From Candidatus Omnitrophota bacterium (GTDB lineage: Bacteria; Omnitrophota; Gorgyraeia; 2-01-FULL-45-10): a stretch of DNA of 40,315 nucleotides. The notes under the pieces were generated by a model that saw only the letters and a list, made by a program, of their open reading frames with translations, did no database searches and was not told the DNA's origin. This document shows, piece after piece, positions 26,001 to 31,272 of the stretch. Where the stretch lies: the NCBI GenBank assembly GCA_003142795.1, contig PLNN01000046.1, forward strand, positions 23,525 through 63,839, given 5' to 3'. Both the position numbers and the translations under genes were made by a program. The first letter of the stretch is position 1, and each line of letters begins with the position of its first letter.

Positions 26001-27402
26001 CCACATCGCCCTCTTTAAATGCCCAAAGCATGTTGTTGCCAACTGTCCTTTTATAAAATGTTACTTTTTTATCCCCTTCGCCTCTAACCATCTCATCCTG
26101 TTGGCAAGACTTCGCTTCCGGCAGATCAAGTTTAGTATTGATCGAATTAATGGCACCTCCAAAATCCCCGATAAAATTTTTCCCAAGCCCTGCTATAGAG
26201 CACGCTATTTCATCCGGGCCTATTTTAGGTATTGTTCCCTCTCTTAATATCAAGCCCCATGCATCCCTGATCTTTTCCTTATCGTTTTCTTTAAACGCCC
26301 AGATTACATGATTGCTGATCGTTCTTTTAAAAAATGTTACTTTTTTATCCTCTTCGCCCCTGACTATCTCATCTTGCCGGCAGGACCTGGGTTCCGGTAG
26401 ATTGAATTTAGTTTTGATAAAATCATACTTTCCAATAAAACATTCCCTCATCCCTAGCCTCGTATATGCTATTTCATCGAGCCCTAATTGCGGAATTTGG
26501 GCTTTGAATGCCGAAATATTGGCGTCCTCGCCTTCCTCATCCACATATCTTTCAAAGAGTTTTTTGATATAATCATAATCAAAAAATTTGGGGTTATTGA
26601 TATCTACAATGTCATATAATTCATCGAGCGGATACGCCTCTTCGTGGAATATTTTCGCGACTTCCAGGGAGTTGAGACCTTCTAAGTCGGGAAGGCTAAA
26701 TTCTTCACATTTCTCTCTTGATATTTTTTCATTATCTGCAGAGTCGACATGCGCCTTGATCCAATCACGCATCTCGCCCTTGCTGATCCCGAGAATATTT
26801 ACTCGTAAATTTTCCCACTGCAATATCTCGTCGCGTTCATGCCTTAGAAGCGCGTTATTCGCCTTGTCAAGATAACCCGAGTCAACATACATAACCGGCA
26901 TGCCGTAGTCATAAGCATTGCCCAAACTGTCTTTTCCGCTCAATCCGACATGGCCGAATTGAGCTGTATGTGCAAAAAGCGTGGTCAACCTTACGCTTTT
27001 TATAGTTGTTAATCCGTCCACTCTGTTTCCGATGCGCCCGAGTATTCTGGGATCGTTTATATCAAAAGTATCAGTTCGCTCTTTCTCCCATTTGTCGCCG
27101 CATATTTCCTGTTCCCGCAGAATCTGGCCTTTTATATAATCGTGCGCAGCCGGATGCGGCAAAGCGGCCATTCGCATGATAAATCTTTTTTTAAATTCCG
27201 GCGTTGGAGAAGATAACGGCGCGGCGAGCTGGGTTTTATCAGCCGGGCCGGAAGAGAAAGCGTTATTCCCCGTTCCGGCGGAGAATAGCTTCTCTTCCTC
27301 TGCCCAGCCTAAAGTGCTGGTAAACAGAAAGACCCCTGCGATGGCAGCCGCAAAGGCCTTCTTAAAAGATTTGCCGTAATTTTTTGTATTTGATCTTCTC
27401 AT
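20056..27402 (-). CDS. Giant exported SNF2 helicase-methyltransferase with seven 91-residue repeats
   Basis: 2448 residues in one uninterrupted frame. Order of parts: residues 1-34, a Sec signal peptide (KSFKKAFAAAIAGVFLF, then LGWA before EEE). Residues ~70-300, an unknown module with LLRHERDEILQW (185-196) and FHEEAY, possibly metal-binding. Residues 304-942, seven ~91-residue repeats. Residues ~1165-1650, a SNF2-type superfamily 2 helicase with DEMGMGKT (K1187), DEAH (1307-1310) and motif VI QAIDRAHR (1616-1623). Residues ~1765-1960, a class I SAM methyltransferase with RALDLASGPSTLY (motif I) and ITDYDLSPNML. Residues ~2000-2448 are unassigned. Catalytic motifs look intact. SNF2 proteins remodel or translocate on double-stranded nucleic acid, yet this one carries an export signal, so action outside the cytoplasm or in another cell is suspected. 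The leader carries a c-di-GMP-type riboswitch. No ribosome site lies close to the ATG. Confidence 0.85.
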   Translation of the reverse strand: MRRSNTKNYGKSFKKAFAAAIAGVFLFTSTLGWAEEEKLFSAGTGNNAFSSGPADKTQLAAPLSSPTPEFKKRFIMRMAALPHPAAHDYIKGQILREQEICGDKWEKERTDTFDINDPRILGRIGNRVDGLTTIKSVRLTTLFAHTAQFGHVGLSGKDSLGNAYDYGMPVMYVDSGYLDKANNALLRHERDEILQWENLRVNILGISKGEMRDWIKAHVDSADNEKISREKCEEFSLPDLEGLNSLEVAKIFHEEAYPLDELYDIVDINNPKFFDYDYIKKLFERYVDEEGEDANISAFKAQIPQLGLDEIAYTRLGMRECFIGKYDFIKTKFNLPEPRSCRQDEIVRGEEDKKVTFFKRTISNHVIWAFKENDKEKIRDAWGLILREGTIPKIGPDEIACSIAGLGKNFIGDFGGAINSINTKLDLPEAKSCQQDEMVRGEGDKKVTFYKRTVGNNMLWAFKEGDVAKIGEIYGMKLKAEAIPRLSPDEITCSKRGLAKYFVGKETDINSIIKSKFNLPDPESYQHEKLVRGEGSQKVTFYKRTIHVGVLWAFKESDKEKIVSICKLTLRAGTVPKLGSGEIACSGQSIRRYFIGNSIDITSEIKTKFNLPEADYCQEDEISGGKGDKKVIFFKRTFGTNTIWAFKESDKGKIRDECGLTLKLETTPRLGSNEIACSWKRVGKYFLGHSGNIVNRIKAEFNLPQAKSYQQDEIVRGEGDKKITFYKRLDGFYTVWAFKKSDKIKVVDACNLTIKGLIPELSPDEITCSLKSIAKHFIGDSTGILNLIKTKFGLPEAKSCQQNEIVRGEGYKKVTFYKRLVGNNMAWAFKESDKGKIKDECGLTLRLEIIPELDQDEIACTKNGMSKHFIGDIHYIRWMIRSELKLPVASSCQQGELIRGEGDDKVTFFKRKISTNIIWAFKEHDKAKMSKLCNLKLRSDISGEHLPLDAVVRSKLKDIVDSFGKDTFVFLASRYSLDIKNILWGMIGSQLEGRYDKRLIERLIDEHILALIDENVQNGETRVEALAQAEEPKSEFGGPLVFEKGLLPEEISALAKNINSRLDDLENRELINRGMANLARTQAINFVKKLEERYFFKKYYSPQPGRDVGQEAAKAIWELLKSEREEIVKAALNQIVEEILAAMDMQDELHKNGLKAATNLNLYQLIAIPKILKNKKMLIADEMGMGKTLETISAFLASGEKEMLVLAPRVALNRWMDDLAKHTDTGIDLVILANVDALPELSNDRRISITTIKNSRKRYEYLFGSRAPPADGRKRIILMNYEAVRRFERYRQNQKKNISEFGFIALDEAHLLKNTNTATSKAILGIEEEGTTFQAKYKIAITGTPLENRPQDLFPILQYLARGGTGDAEKLLESIDLRQFSSLFRSSNLSRISQLHGYLAEHMIRRLKDDVVRGLPNKKFVNIKLNPLTGSMNEDGKKAVSLPGNYRRQLDLYELVLQNPASFEREHIMQLPPADDEEDAEVAEARTTQILRLQQLAIDPGIFGEQCDSIKYDALKKLVAERISQGKSVVIFTDYRTAAERTRRILEPIYGEATIVSINGTVKKMSVRNREIARFQSGEAKILIATTATAGLSIELTRADCIIWLNYPWKPSAFNQAIDRAHRLDSERNYPGKELEIITLELALPISIDELKRRVLKRKNILSEMIVNGNLSPEILSAFIESDLTIVEAIEEGTISPVAFDEYELTLLQQFRLKIGQILSIKDPARLSELWEEISLVYLEILEHKGSFFANMASLDHLASDAYPELKSAGPKRALDLASGPSTLYRAYQRKEQELKSRNLVLDITDYDLSPNMLKLGVTRPDAQLLGSFEALSQMPPDSYDIINLSYAFRYVTHPALLIRNIYRMLKDRGTFILILPSTNIIPHRFYEALQEAGFDLRVGEGAQLESMLDSKTYRDLVREYGKEFANDIAREAKGKFTYLVANKNPDKVVASKLNDEDFLLTRERPVLDGEKVEALRRSEGKFKIIPYEGSVIGEVRYGDENRVVISVASKQGRAYKRITRHLSSVTQKISMYETGVHDRKSEERFNRLEQEINELLTMIIGEIQSYKDNYSEEAIKLLIQKFDTFRKRKHIAQWLRRRNTDFIHTVDSILASKTTKGNPAKFIETAQRHQELLDKMCSEEGVTIKDILSYRISDDNIKRSAVYKEAQILRYLGVLIRVEKYNAKTSPRYKFSGAFIVPDKARTKLLLSAVSNVQYKVGIKEEPLQRYDIADKKDMDFVAELVRAAAGIEKAKYLSEVTAPAAAGDLERCYTIRYDADRLKDYEIKSGIEPGTLKILLDAYADLLRMRLGGKDRVDLKPSSSTKGKTQSLISVECYNRQTGAVIGKGNINIDADELEKDSILRIVEIANIAFATSNIPLKPGQDELDKCGALISFIQDQYKELTGQEITPEKILQENRVIILPVIKRIPAEKLREYYELSIKQLEQAA
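24577..26493 (-). repeat. Seven tandem ~91-residue coding repeats
   Basis: Residues 304-942 of the giant protein consist of seven units of ~273 bp. Each unit reads roughly PxLxPDEIACS, xxKYFIGD, IKTKFNLPEA, CQQDEIVRGEG, DKKVTFYKR, WAFKESDKEKI and CGLTLR. Conserved aromatic and charged residues alternate with variable ones, and units differ from one another by perhaps 40-60 percent of residues. No known repeat family is recognised. The order helix, FIGD, helix could be an HTH-like nucleic-acid or protein-recognition unit, which is inference. Confidence 0.9.
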
Positions 27403-27410
27403 AAATAGAA

Positions 27411-27453
27411 ATGGCTGAACCGACTAGAGATCTCCCCTAGGCAATTCAGCCAT
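27411..27453 (-). promoter_or_regulatory. Expression-platform hairpin competing with the riboswitch
   Basis: In the minus-strand RNA a perfect nine-pair stem (ATGGCTGAA with TTCAGCCAT) encloses a second six-pair stem (CTAGGG with CTCTAG, one G-U pair). Its 5' arm is the 3' part of the aptamer, so both cannot form together. It is followed by TTTCTATTT and then the ATG at 27402. It could act as a weak terminator or mask the only purine-rich ribosome-site candidate (GGGGAG). Confidence 0.7.
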
Positions 27454-27520
27454 CTAATATCTAAAAAATATACTAGATCCGGAACTTTGCGCCCTTATGT
27501 CACCATAAGTTTGCCTTTTA
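27440..27520 (-). ncRNA. Class I cyclic-di-GMP riboswitch (GEMM-I)
   Basis: The leader RNA of the giant gene contains, in order: AAAAGGCAAAC; a hairpin CTTATG-GTGA-CATAAG with a GNRA tetraloop; GGGCGCAAAG; a second hairpin (TCTAGTAT with ATATTAGA); and TGGCTGAATTGCC, which closes a stem by pairing GGCAA (27515-27511) with TTGCC (27444-27440). These are the conserved blocks and the tetraloop/receptor plan of the c-di-GMP-I aptamer. It lies about 20 bases after a strong promoter and 38 bases before the start codon. c-di-GMP binding would favour this fold over the downstream hairpin, so an ON switch is the simplest reading (inference). Confidence 0.82.
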
Positions 27521-27542
27521 TCTAGAATATTATTGTAGTTTA

Positions 27543-27570
27543 ATTATATCATATAATTTCGTTAAGTCAA
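27543..27570 (-). promoter_or_regulatory. Promoter of the riboswitch and giant gene
   Basis: Minus strand TTGACT (27570-27565), 16-base spacer, TATAAT (27548-27543). The predicted start near 27536 precedes the aptamer. The gene-free stretch 27403-27793 holds this promoter, the riboswitch, and the divergent cold-shock promoter with its short RNA. Confidence 0.85.
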
Positions 27571-27646
27571 CAGAAAGACAGATACCTTTTTTTAGCCTAA
27601 CATGTATCATAGTGGTTGTGAAATAAAGAATTTTTTAATAATTTTG

Positions 27647-27675
27647 TTGACAGGCGGATGGAGTTATGATATATT
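27647..27675 (+). promoter_or_regulatory. Consensus promoter upstream of the cold-shock gene
   Basis: TTGACA (27647-27652), 17-base spacer, TATATT (27670-27675). The transcript should begin near 27682. Confidence 0.85.
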
Positions 27676-27681
27676 TAAATA

Positions 27682-27746
27682 CATAGTAAATGAGGATTGG
27701 AAGTCTGGGCCGTAAGGTGTAGGATGACTGACCTTACGGTTTTTTT
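27682..27746 (+). ncRNA. Short terminated leader RNA or attenuator before the cold-shock gene
   Basis: Starting from the consensus promoter, about 65 bases end in a strong rho-independent terminator: CCGTAAGGT (27710-27718) pairs perfectly with ACCTTACGG (27731-27739) and is followed by seven T residues (27740-27746). The cold-shock gene starts 48 bases later. Either this is a small stand-alone RNA, or the terminator is read through under some conditions. A second -10 box (TATAAT, 27765-27770) with a poor -35 could drive the gene separately. No known RNA family is recognised. Confidence 0.6.
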
Positions 27747-27793
27747 GTCTTCTGAGGCCTCTACTATAATTTCGTTGAAAGGAGGAAGCACAA

Positions 27794-27994
27794 GTGGCAA
27801 AAGGAAAAGTAAAATGGTTCTCAAACCAGAAGGGTTATGGGTTTATTACTCCTGAATCGGGCAAGGATCTATTCGTACATCACACCGCGATACAGGGTGA
27901 AGGCTATAAGACTTTAGAGGAAGGCCAGGAAGTAGAATTCGAGGTAAAACAGGGCCCTAAAGGCGAACAGGCAGTCGACGTAGTAAAGATATAA
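27794..27994 (+). CDS. CspA-family cold-shock protein
   Basis: 66 residues starting with GTG, supported by GGAGG eight bases upstream. It is a single OB-fold domain that binds single-stranded RNA or DNA. The two RNA-binding motifs are visible as KGYGFIT and DLFVHH, the first after KVKWF. It has the full length of the family and no extra domains. It acts as an RNA chaperone in the cytoplasm. The long leader with a terminator suggests control at the RNA level, as is common for csp genes. It is closed by a terminator directly downstream. Confidence 0.95.
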   Translation: MAKGKVKWFSNQKGYGFITPESGKDLFVHHTAIQGEGYKTLEEGQEVEFEVKQGPKGEQAVDVVKI

Positions 27995-28006
27995 CCAAAA
28001 ATATGC

Positions 28007-28043
28007 AGGCCCGGATCTCAAAGTCCGGGCCTCATTTTTTTTT
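28007..28043 (+). terminator. Rho-independent terminator after the cold-shock gene
   Basis: GGCCCGGA (28008-28015) pairs with TCCGGGCC (28024-28031), followed by nine T residues (28035-28043). Confidence 0.9.
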
Positions 28044-28071
28044 GGCATTTTTGTCTTTCGCGTGTTATCAT
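28042..28071 (+). promoter_or_regulatory. comF promoter, predicted leaderless transcript
   Basis: TTGGCA (28042-28047), 18-base spacer, TATCAT (28066-28071). The ATG of comF is seven bases further on, and no ribosome binding site is present. Confidence 0.55.
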
Positions 28072-28078
28072 ATCTTCC

Positions 28079-28750
28079 ATGACCATCAGAACGATAACAA
28101 AAAATTTCCTCAACCTCATCTATCCCACCCGTTGTTATGCCTGCAAGATCGATCTCGACCCGACACATGAGACCGGCCTCTGCGATCTTTGCAGGTCCAG
28201 GATAAGGCGTAATCCCAGGACGTACCGCACAGATAGAAGATCTTATTTCGCGGCCGCGTATTCGGCTTATCTGTACGAGGACGTCCTGAAAGAATTGATA
28301 CATCTCTACAAATACAATGGTAAGGTCGCGATAGGCCGGATACTTGCAGGCATGATGATAGACTTCATGGATCCCGAACGAGGGATACTGGATGGCATAG
28401 ACCTGATCACGTTCGTCCCTTTACAGAACGCCCGGCTCAGGGAGCGAGGGTTCAATCAATCCAGGATACTGGCATTTCATATATCGAATAGCTCGGGCAT
28501 TAAGCTTTCGGACATACTGGAAAAGACACGGCGCACCAGGCACCAGAATGAGCTTTTAAGGGACGACAGGCTCTCTAACCTGAAAGGCGCTTTCAGGGTA
28601 AAGAAAAATACCGATAGCATTGCCGGCTTAAGGGTCCTTCTCATCGATGACGTAATGACAACCGGCGCCACACTGAATGAATGTTCTAAAGTTCTGTCGG
28701 AAGCAGGCGCTCGCGAGATAAAGTGCCTTACACTGGCAAGAGGACTATGA
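28079..28750 (+). CDS. comF: ComF-family phosphoribosyltransferase-like protein
   Basis: 223 residues. An N-terminal zinc-ribbon-like part has CYAC (near residue 20) and CDLC (near 36). The C-terminal part is a type I phosphoribosyltransferase fold with the PRPP loop VLLIDDVMTTGATL near 184-197, and NARLRERGFNQS is the family's other block. ComF proteins act in DNA uptake or in replication-fork recovery in the cytoplasm. No other competence gene is in the window. The stop overlaps the permease start as ATGA. Confidence 0.85.
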   Translation: MTIRTITKNFLNLIYPTRCYACKIDLDPTHETGLCDLCRSRIRRNPRTYRTDRRSYFAAAYSAYLYEDVLKELIHLYKYNGKVAIGRILAGMMIDFMDPERGILDGIDLITFVPLQNARLRERGFNQSRILAFHISNSSGIKLSDILEKTRRTRHQNELLRDDRLSNLKGAFRVKKNTDSIAGLRVLLIDDVMTTGATLNECSKVLSEAGAREIKCLTLARGL

Positions 28751-29838
28751 AGATAATAGACAGATATCTGGTAAAAGGGTTCCTGGGCCCCCTCGTCTGG
28801 TGCCTTTTCATCTTTACCGTCATGGCGGTAATAATCGACATATTTTCCTTCATAGATGACATCGTAAAATTTAAGATCCCGATCTCTTCTATAGCGGCTT
28901 TCGAAATATACTACACGCCCACCATTTTCGTCCAGATCGCCCCGATGGCCGCGCTTCTTTCGGCCATATTTGTACTGAGCAATCTTAATAAGAACAATGA
29001 GATAACGGCCATGAAGTCGAGCGGCATAAGCCTTTGGCGCATTATGACGCCGCTCATCATAATAGGGCTCTTGATGAGCGTCTTCATATTCATCGTGAAC
29101 GAAAAGGTCATACCGACAAGCTCCAGGATCGCCAGCGTCATAAGGCGCGATGAGCTTGAAAAAGAGAAACGAAAAGAGAATCTGGCCAAGGTCATAAATA
29201 ATATAGCCATATACGGCGCCGGTAATAAGATAATATTTGCCAGGAATTACGATACGGAAAAGAAGACTCTCGGCGATGTCATAATACATGAACACGACAA
29301 ATCGGAAAACCTGATCTCCAAAACGACTGCGCAGAGCGGGGTCTGGACAGGATACGGCTGGCGGTTTTACAAGGTTACGATGTGGAACATAGATAATTCG
29401 GGAAAGATACTGGGCGAGCCGCAATTCTTCAAACAAAAGATGATAATCCTGAAAGAGAAACCGAGGGATTTCGCGAACCGCGAATGGCGCTCTGAATACA
29501 TGAGTTACCGCGAACTGAAGAGATACATCAACAATTTCCGGGGCGTAAGCATCAAGGTCGTAAGGGGCTTATTTGTCGACCTGTACTACAAGGTCGCTTT
29601 CTCGCTCATCAGCCTCATCATAATCCTGATAGGCGCGCCGTTTGCCTTGATAACCACCAGAGGCGGCGTCCTGATAGGAGTGGGAATGAGCATAGCTATA
29701 GGATTGTTATATTACGCTTTTATCGCTATAAGCCTTGCTTTCGGAAAGGCGGGGTTCCTTCCGCCCGTTCTATCCGCATGGCTCGGGAATATCGTCTTCG
29801 GCATAGTCGGGATATATCTTATCAACAAGAGAGCTTAA
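28747..29838 (+). CDS. LptF/LptG-family lipopolysaccharide export permease
   Basis: 363 residues from the ATG at 28747, which overlaps the comF stop as ATGA. Three helices at the N-terminus (~10-38, ~52-75, ~95-120), a periplasmic beta-jellyroll-like region (~125-260) and three helices at the C-terminus (~275-360) match the LptF/G plan. In the LptB2FG transporter this subunit extracts lipopolysaccharide from the inner membrane. Only one of the pair is seen here; LptG is slightly favoured by length. It indicates an outer membrane carrying LPS-like lipids. Confidence 0.85.
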   Translation: MKIIDRYLVKGFLGPLVWCLFIFTVMAVIIDIFSFIDDIVKFKIPISSIAAFEIYYTPTIFVQIAPMAALLSAIFVLSNLNKNNEITAMKSSGISLWRIMTPLIIIGLLMSVFIFIVNEKVIPTSSRIASVIRRDELEKEKRKENLAKVINNIAIYGAGNKIIFARNYDTEKKTLGDVIIHEHDKSENLISKTTAQSGVWTGYGWRFYKVTMWNIDNSGKILGEPQFFKQKMIILKEKPRDFANREWRSEYMSYRELKRYINNFRGVSIKVVRGLFVDLYYKVAFSLISLIIILIGAPFALITTRGGVLIGVGMSIAIGLLYYAFIAISLAFGKAGFLPPVLSAWLGNIVFGIVGIYLINKRA

Positions 29839-29848
29839 TCCGCGCCCT

Positions 29849-29917
29849 AAAAATAGGGACACATCCCATTTTTCCTTGGGCCTCGCTTTAGGAAAAATGG
29901 GATGTGTCCCTATTTTT
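29849..29917. repeat. Perfect 28-bp inverted repeat between convergent genes
   Basis: Arms 29849-29876 and 29890-29917 are exactly complementary over 28 bases, with a 13-base loop. Both ends are runs of A or T, so it can serve as a terminator in both directions, for the permease and for the long pts-metK-aldolase operon. The outer part AAAAATAGGGACA matches the palindromes near hemW, while the inner part differs. The aldolase stop codon (29918-29916) lies at its right end. Confidence 0.95.
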
Positions 29918-31244
29918 AATCGGCACCCTCGCCGCTTATTTCTACTTTTGTCCCCTGACCACTTTTTCTCGTGATCACCCTCTTTAACGTGACGATCTTC
30001 GATACGGAGTCTTTGGTATTCTTGACATTAAGTTTCTCAAACAGGAATTCGAATTTCGCCTCTACTTCTTTGGCGATCGCATCTCTGGTCTCGAGCGGCA
30101 AGCCCATTATATCTTTTTTGAACTGACCCAGCGCCTTTTTCCTCGTGCTGTAGATGAATTGCTCTTCGGTCTGGTCTGCCTTTCTTTCTGCGCCCTGTGT
30201 AGTTTTTAGCCAATCATAGATCCTGGCCTTCAGCTCCGCAGGGAAATGTTTCGATTCGTAGACCATATTCTGGAATTCCGTCGCAAGATGGACTTCCGCA
30301 GTCCCGACCTCCGGGAATTTCCCGAAGGCTTCCGCGGGAAGCGTCGATGCCCCGTGCTGGACCGCGCCGGCAAGGCCGTATTCTTCGCGGGCCATCCTGG
30401 ACAGGGTTTTCAATGTGTCAAAGTCAAGTTTCACTTTCGCGATGGTACCATCCGGTAGGACAACGCCGCCGTGAGAAGTGCCGGTCTGCACGCTGATCTT
30501 CGATATCCCGGTCCTTCCTTTGCGCAAACGCTCGTTATAACCTTCCATGAATGCTTTTAGGTCTTCCGGCGTCGAATTCTGATGCCCCACTTCTCCTATT
30601 TCGCCGCCCACCGATACCTCTATGCCCCGAGGCTGCATCTTTCGTATGAAATTCGTAAGAAGCGCGCATACCTCGTAATTCAATTCCTGCTGCTTTTTGA
30701 TCGAAGTCTTCGAGAGGTCGACAAGCGTGGATGAGTCTATGTCTATGTTGTAGAAACCGGCTTCAATAGCGTGAACTATCAGGGCCTTTATACTGTCTAT
30801 CTCTTTTGTCGGGTCGGCCTTGTAATTCTTGGCGCTGACCTGGAAGTGGTCTCCCTGGACAAATACCGGGCCTGACCATCCTTCTTTTAAAGCTGCCGCA
30901 AGACAGACCGCCGTATATTCCACTGCCGGCTGAGAGGTGTAAGCCATTTCCGATTTCGCTATCTCGAATATGAACGCGCCGGCATTATTCTTCGACGCCA
31001 CCCTGAATATCGCCTTCGCGAGATCATATGTCAACGTGCGTAAATTGATGGCCGGGACTGTAAATGTCGGCTGGACTTCTCCCTTGCCGCGCGCCATGTA
31101 GAATTGATTAATGCTCGAGGCATATATCCCGCTCTTATAAGCCAGGTCCGTGATCTTCTTGGCTATCTTCTTCTTTTCATCGACGTTATCCGTCAAAGTC
31201 AGGTCCAAAACCAAACGATCCATATCAAGCGCTCTTCTTCCCAT
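29916..31244 (-). CDS. Divergent class II (zinc) fructose-bisphosphate aldolase-like protein
   Basis: 442 residues, longer than typical class II aldolases (~290-360). Family blocks are recognisable but divergent: FVQGDHFQ (metal histidine and catalytic Asp region), VGGEIGEVGHQN (compare VEGELG), GTSHGG (metal His and phosphate loop) and VQHGAST (metal His). The extra length lies mainly in a ~100-residue charged C-terminal extension. It probably cleaves or forms a ketose bisphosphate, and fructose versus tagatose or another sugar cannot be decided. The start has GAAGG eight bases upstream. It is the last gene of the operon. Confidence 0.8.
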   Translation of the reverse strand: MGRRALDMDRLVLDLTLTDNVDEKKKIAKKITDLAYKSGIYASSINQFYMARGKGEVQPTFTVPAINLRTLTYDLAKAIFRVASKNNAGAFIFEIAKSEMAYTSQPAVEYTAVCLAAALKEGWSGPVFVQGDHFQVSAKNYKADPTKEIDSIKALIVHAIEAGFYNIDIDSSTLVDLSKTSIKKQQELNYEVCALLTNFIRKMQPRGIEVSVGGEIGEVGHQNSTPEDLKAFMEGYNERLRKGRTGISKISVQTGTSHGGVVLPDGTIAKVKLDFDTLKTLSRMAREEYGLAGAVQHGASTLPAEAFGKFPEVGTAEVHLATEFQNMVYESKHFPAELKARIYDWLKTTQGAERKADQTEEQFIYSTRKKALGQFKKDIMGLPLETRDAIAKEVEAKFEFLFEKLNVKNTKDSVSKIVTLKRVITRKSGQGTKVEISGEGAD

Positions 31245-31272
31245 TTCTACTACCTTCCCCTTTCCTTTTTCG

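Noticed and set aside
24577-26493. CRISPR array, suggested by regular ~273-base periodicity
   Set aside because: Period is far too long, units are diverged and the whole region is one open reading frame encoding protein repeats.
20056-27402. DISARM- or BREX-type defence gene
   Set aside because: Helicase and methyltransferase parts fit loosely, but no other defence gene is adjacent and an export signal argues against a cytoplasmic defence role. Kept only as an alternative.
28477-29436. 319-residue minus-strand open frame antisense to comF and the LPS permease
   Set aside because: Composition is tyrosine/arginine-rich as expected for a shadow frame; both plus-strand genes are well supported.
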